DNA of 39,026 nt from the NCBI GenBank assembly GCA_030591525.1, contig JAUVAV010000029.1, positions 1 through 39,026 on the forward strand, written 5' to 3'. This DNA comes from a candidate division FCPU426 bacterium. GTDB lineage: Bacteria; Oederibacteriota; JAAXVQ01; JAUVAV01. Shown one piece after another: positions 36,632 through 39,026 of this stretch (positions are counted from its first letter, which is position 1; every line of letters begins with the position of its first letter). The notes beneath the pieces are model-generated. The model was not told the DNA's origin. It ran no database searches and saw only the letters and a program-made list of their open reading frames with translations. A program made the position numbers and the translations under genes.

Positions 36632-37063
36632 ATGAGCCCGGACTTAAAGAAAAAATCCTTATTTGAAAACCGGCGTTATCCGCGAATCCCACTCGCCTTT
36701 CCGGTACATTACAAATTCCTTGAACAAGGCGATGCGTTTCGTGCCTTGGAAAGTACAACTGAGAATTTAGGCGCCCAAGGGATAGCTATCAGGTGTGACC
36801 GCAAACTACGTACAAAACTTCATATCGTACTTACTCTTTTTCTGCCGCGTAATGGAAAATATAAAAATAAAACCAAGCAGGTTTATGCTGAAGAAGAGTT
36901 TTTGCCGGTAATTATATTTTCCCAGGTAGCATGGTGCTCAGTTAAAGAGTATAAACAATATTATCTGGGAATTGAATTTATTGAAGTGGCGCTGGAACAT
37001 AAAAAAAGATTAGAAACCTTTCTCATTAAGCATAAAATCGACTCTCCCATCAAGCAAGCTTAA
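36632..37063 (+). CDS. PilZ-domain protein
   Basis: This 143-residue protein has the PilZ pattern: the arginine box NRRYPRIPLAFPVHY and, about 40 residues on, ENLGAQGIAIRC in the place of the usual (D/N)xSxxG. The serine is replaced by glycine, so c-di-GMP binding is possible but not certain. Later parts are SQVAWCSVKEYKQYYLGIEF, typical of the domain's last strands. I chose ATG 36632 (MSPDLKKK) with GGGAGGAG upstream; earlier ATGs at 36581 and 36623 lack proper spacing. The gene stands alone after the repeat cluster. The domain often regulates motility or polysaccharide export. Confidence 0.78.
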   Translation: MSPDLKKKSLFENRRYPRIPLAFPVHYKFLEQGDAFRALESTTENLGAQGIAIRCDRKLRTKLHIVLTLFLPRNGKYKNKTKQVYAEEEFLPVIIFSQVAWCSVKEYKQYYLGIEFIEVALEHKKRLETFLIKHKIDSPIKQA

Positions 37064-37125
37064 AAGCTACCCCACCCTCTTTCCTTTCCATAAACCGGAT
37101 ACCCGCATTCGTAAATTTATTTAGA

Positions 37126-38088
37126 TTATCTGATTTTCCGCCAAAGATTAATCTGCGTTTTAGCTTCCGCATATCCCCGGGAGATGCTTTCCCGGCCCCG
37201 GTGGAATTCCATAAACCTGATATCGCCCAGGCGGGGACGGAGTAAAAGATCCGGGGGGCTGAGCCGGAGATTGGTATTGGTTATTTGGGCTTCCATGATA
37301 TTAAAAGAGGTTATTAGAGCCTCGAAAATGTTAGGCGCCGGATCCCGGCGCAGCCATTGCCGGATTTGCGGCAAAACCTTGGCCGGAGGCCCCCATTTTT
37401 TTTTATTCCAAGCTTCTAGGATCCGGCGTATTGGTTCTGGGCCGGTAAAAATGGGAGGGGATTTAGTCCGGAGTGGACGGGCCCGGTGCGAAGCCCGATC
37501 CACGGTTTTATGTTGTACCACATCATGGTTTATATCTACGGCAATTACAAAGCCGGCTCCCATGCTGCGAACTACACTCACGGGAACCGGATTCACTAAC
37601 CCGCCGTCTACCAGAAAGGTGTTGTCCTTACGTACCGGCGTAAAAATACCGGGGATTGAGATGCTGGCCCGAATGGCCTCGATAACATCGCCTTGCTGAA
37701 GTATTATCTCGTGGCCTGTGAATAGATCGGTACAAACCGCGTTGAAGGGCAGGGGGAAATCTTCGATCCGGGTTTTAGGCACATGCTCACGCATAATATT
37801 CGCTATCTTTTTACCTTCGATTATCCCTGACTTCGGAAAAACTACGTCTATCAAAGTGGTGAACTTCTTCCAGTCCAGCGCTAATATAAGCTCCTGAAGC
37901 ATATCGATCTTGCCGGCGGCAAAAAAGGCTCCTACTAGAGAACCAATACTGGTTCCGGCTATATAATCTATCCGGATACCGGCTTCCACCAGGGCCTGAA
38001 TTACTCCCAGATGGGCCCAGCCGCGTGCCGCCCCGCTGCCTAAGGCCAGACCTACCCGCGTCGGCAATTTTTTCGGCTTAGTTGGCAT
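37126..38088 (-). CDS. Patatin-like phospholipase, RssA-like
   Basis: This is a serine hydrolase of the patatin family, expected to cut lipid esters. The oxyanion motif GSGAARGWAHLG is followed by the nucleophile elbow AGTSIGSLVG (Ser47) and the dyad aspartate in LVDGGLVNPVPVSVV. There is no signal peptide and no membrane segment, as in the bacterial RssA/YchK group. At 320 residues it is normal. AGGAGAGG precedes the ATG on the minus strand. It is convergent with the PilZ gene and flanked upstream by element A. Confidence 0.9.
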   Translation of the reverse strand: MPTKPKKLPTRVGLALGSGAARGWAHLGVIQALVEAGIRIDYIAGTSIGSLVGAFFAAGKIDMLQELILALDWKKFTTLIDVVFPKSGIIEGKKIANIMREHVPKTRIEDFPLPFNAVCTDLFTGHEIILQQGDVIEAIRASISIPGIFTPVRKDNTFLVDGGLVNPVPVSVVRSMGAGFVIAVDINHDVVQHKTVDRASHRARPLRTKSPPIFTGPEPIRRILEAWNKKKWGPPAKVLPQIRQWLRRDPAPNIFEALITSFNIMEAQITNTNLRLSPPDLLLRPRLGDIRFMEFHRGRESISRGYAEAKTQINLWRKIR

Positions 38089-38240
38089 AAACCTCTCCTC
38101 TACTGATAATCAGCGTGAATGTTGAATTTTCCAAAGTTGAGTTATTATATAAATACCTCGTGATATTGTCAAATTCCTATGCCTGAGGCGGAAATAATTT
38201 TTCAACCCCCAAGCCGGTATATTTGCTGTATAATGCACAC

Positions 38241-38409
38241 TAAGAGCCTGTAGGACTTTAGTTATTCTCCCCCTTTTGTAAAGGGGGCAGGGGGGATTTA
38301 ATCAATAAAACGCCCGCTTTCATATGCAAAATCCCCCTCAATCCCCCTTTTTCAAAGGGGGAAGAGTGCTTAAAATCCGATTTTGTACTTAAGTCCGACA
38401 GACTCCTGG
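38241..38409. repeat. CTAGGAG-type repeat, element A, uninterrupted copy
   Basis: Left part: AGAGCCTGTAGGACTTTAG then CCCCCTTTTGTAAAGGGGG. Right part: CCCCCTTTTTCAAAGGGGG, then AAGAGTGCTTAAAATCC, then AAGTCCGACAGACTCCTGG. The two halves are inverted copies of each other. The outer ends have drifted from the perfect CTAGGAG. The element lies between the divergent phospholipase and queH genes. Confidence 0.7.
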
Positions 38410-38434
38410 GTTTTGTCGAAAAGGGAGAGCGCAT

Positions 38435-38989
38435 GTGAATTCACGTCCGAAACTACTATTACATATTTGCTGCGCGCCGGATGCCACCGCGGTTTTTGAG
38501 CAGCTGAATCCGGAGTATGAAGTTACGGGTTTTTTCCATAATCCCAATATATATCCTGAAGAGGAATTTAAGCTGCGTTTAAGCGAGGTTGAGAGCGTGG
38601 CGCGGCAAATGAAATTTCCCTTGGAAGTCGCTGCCTATCAACCCGAATCCTGGTTCCACTTAGTACCGGGTTTGGAGCATGAGCCGGAAGGGGGACGCCG
38701 GTGCGGGGTATGTTTCCGGCAAAACCTTAGCGCTACCGCGCGCGCGGCCCGTGAAATGGAAATGCCCTTTTTTACTACTACGCTTACCATATCCCCGCAT
38801 AAATCCTCGGCCCAGGTCTTGGCGGCCGGAAAGGCCGCGGCCCAAGAGTTTGGGGTTGAATTTTTAGATATCAATTTTAAAAAACGGGATGGATTCAAAC
38901 GAAGTTTGGAACTTTCGAAAAACATGCATCTTTACCGGCAAAAATACTGCGGATGTAAATTCTCGATCCGTCTAAAGCCGGGTGCCTGA
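38435..38989 (+). CDS. queH: Epoxyqueuosine reductase QueH
   Basis: QueH reduces epoxyqueuosine to queuosine in tRNA, the last step of queuosine synthesis; it is the DUF208 enzyme unrelated to QueG. The cysteines expected for its metal and cluster sites are all present: HICCAPDAT at residues 10-18, RRCGVCFRQNL in the middle, and YRQKYCGCKFS at the end. The 184-residue length fits. The start is GTG 38435, with GGGAGAG upstream; the ATG two bases earlier runs straight into a stop. The gene is divergent from the phospholipase gene. Confidence 0.92.
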   Translation: MNSRPKLLLHICCAPDATAVFEQLNPEYEVTGFFHNPNIYPEEEFKLRLSEVESVARQMKFPLEVAAYQPESWFHLVPGLEHEPEGGRRCGVCFRQNLSATARAAREMEMPFFTTTLTISPHKSSAQVLAAGKAAAQEFGVEFLDINFKKRDGFKRSLELSKNMHLYRQKYCGCKFSIRLKPGA

Positions 38990-39007
38990 ACTGCCAGAGG
39001 GCCCTAA

Positions 39008-39026
39008 CTAGGAGCCTGGGCAATTA
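39008..39026. repeat. Start of another CTAGGAG element B
   Basis: CTAGGAGCCTGGGCAATTA at the window edge matches the left end of element B (CTAGGAGTTTGAGCAATTA). The rest lies outside the window. Confidence 0.6.

Overview
The window reads as chromosomal DNA of an anaerobic, diderm bacterium. A TorF-type outer-membrane porin gene shows the outer membrane. The rotary ATPase is a V/A-type enzyme of the kind shared by spirochaetes, chlamydiae and several candidate phyla. Nitrogen genes are controlled by sigma-54, and the intergenic DNA is full of palindromic repeats. A candidate phylum such as Omnitrophota or another PVC-related group would fit, but nothing here proves the taxon. The window holds about two dozen complete protein genes, one gene cut at the left edge, several gene relics and one riboswitch. 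I recognised no rRNA, tRNA or CRISPR array.

Layout. (1) 1-5979: gltB-gltD, the two glutamate synthase subunits, abutting. (2) 6048-7289, minus strand: a BaiN/HI0933-type flavoprotein, convergent with gltD. (3) 7754-15154: a seven-gene V-type ATPase operon in the order B-D-I-K-E-DUF2764-A, a rotation of the usual E-DUF2764-A-B-D-I-K. Its K subunit keeps the side chains that bind Na+ in the Enterococcus enzyme. (4) 15226-18110: a tRNA-dihydrouridine synthase and a Uup-like ABC-F protein. (5) 18.1-23.3 kb: an AT-rich accessory island. It holds a YefM/YoeB-type toxin-antitoxin pair, relics of REP-associated (Y1) transposases, a TIR-domain protein, a mirrored palindrome array, a HigBA-type pair between two long direct repeats, and a nucleotidyltransferase/partner pair whose nucleotidyltransferase has an internal deletion. 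(6) 23.3-29.4 kb: a nitrogen-assimilation cluster with glnA, a GAF-AAA+-Fis activator, a porin, amtB and glnK. (7) 29546-33159: PTS enzyme I and CTP synthase. (8) 33326-35957: a cobalamin riboswitch and terminator in front of metE. (9) 36-39 kb: a repeat cluster, a PilZ protein, a patatin-like phospholipase, a second repeat block and queH.

How the genes work together. AmtB imports ammonium, GlnK senses nitrogen status, glutamine synthetase makes glutamine and GltBD turns it into glutamate. Good -24/-12 (sigma-54) sequences lie in front of both glnA and the porin-amtB-glnK operon. The gene for the sigma-54 activator sits between them, so the cluster looks like a self-contained regulon. MetE is expected to be expressed only when cobalamin is scarce.

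The least explained material is repetitive. One family is bounded by the palindrome CTCCTAGGAG and occurs around 7.6, 36.0-36.5, 38.2-38.4 and 39.0 kb. One of its elements carries interleaved inverted repeats in both complete copies. Another is interrupted by a small MITE with 11-base inverted ends and a 3-base target duplication.
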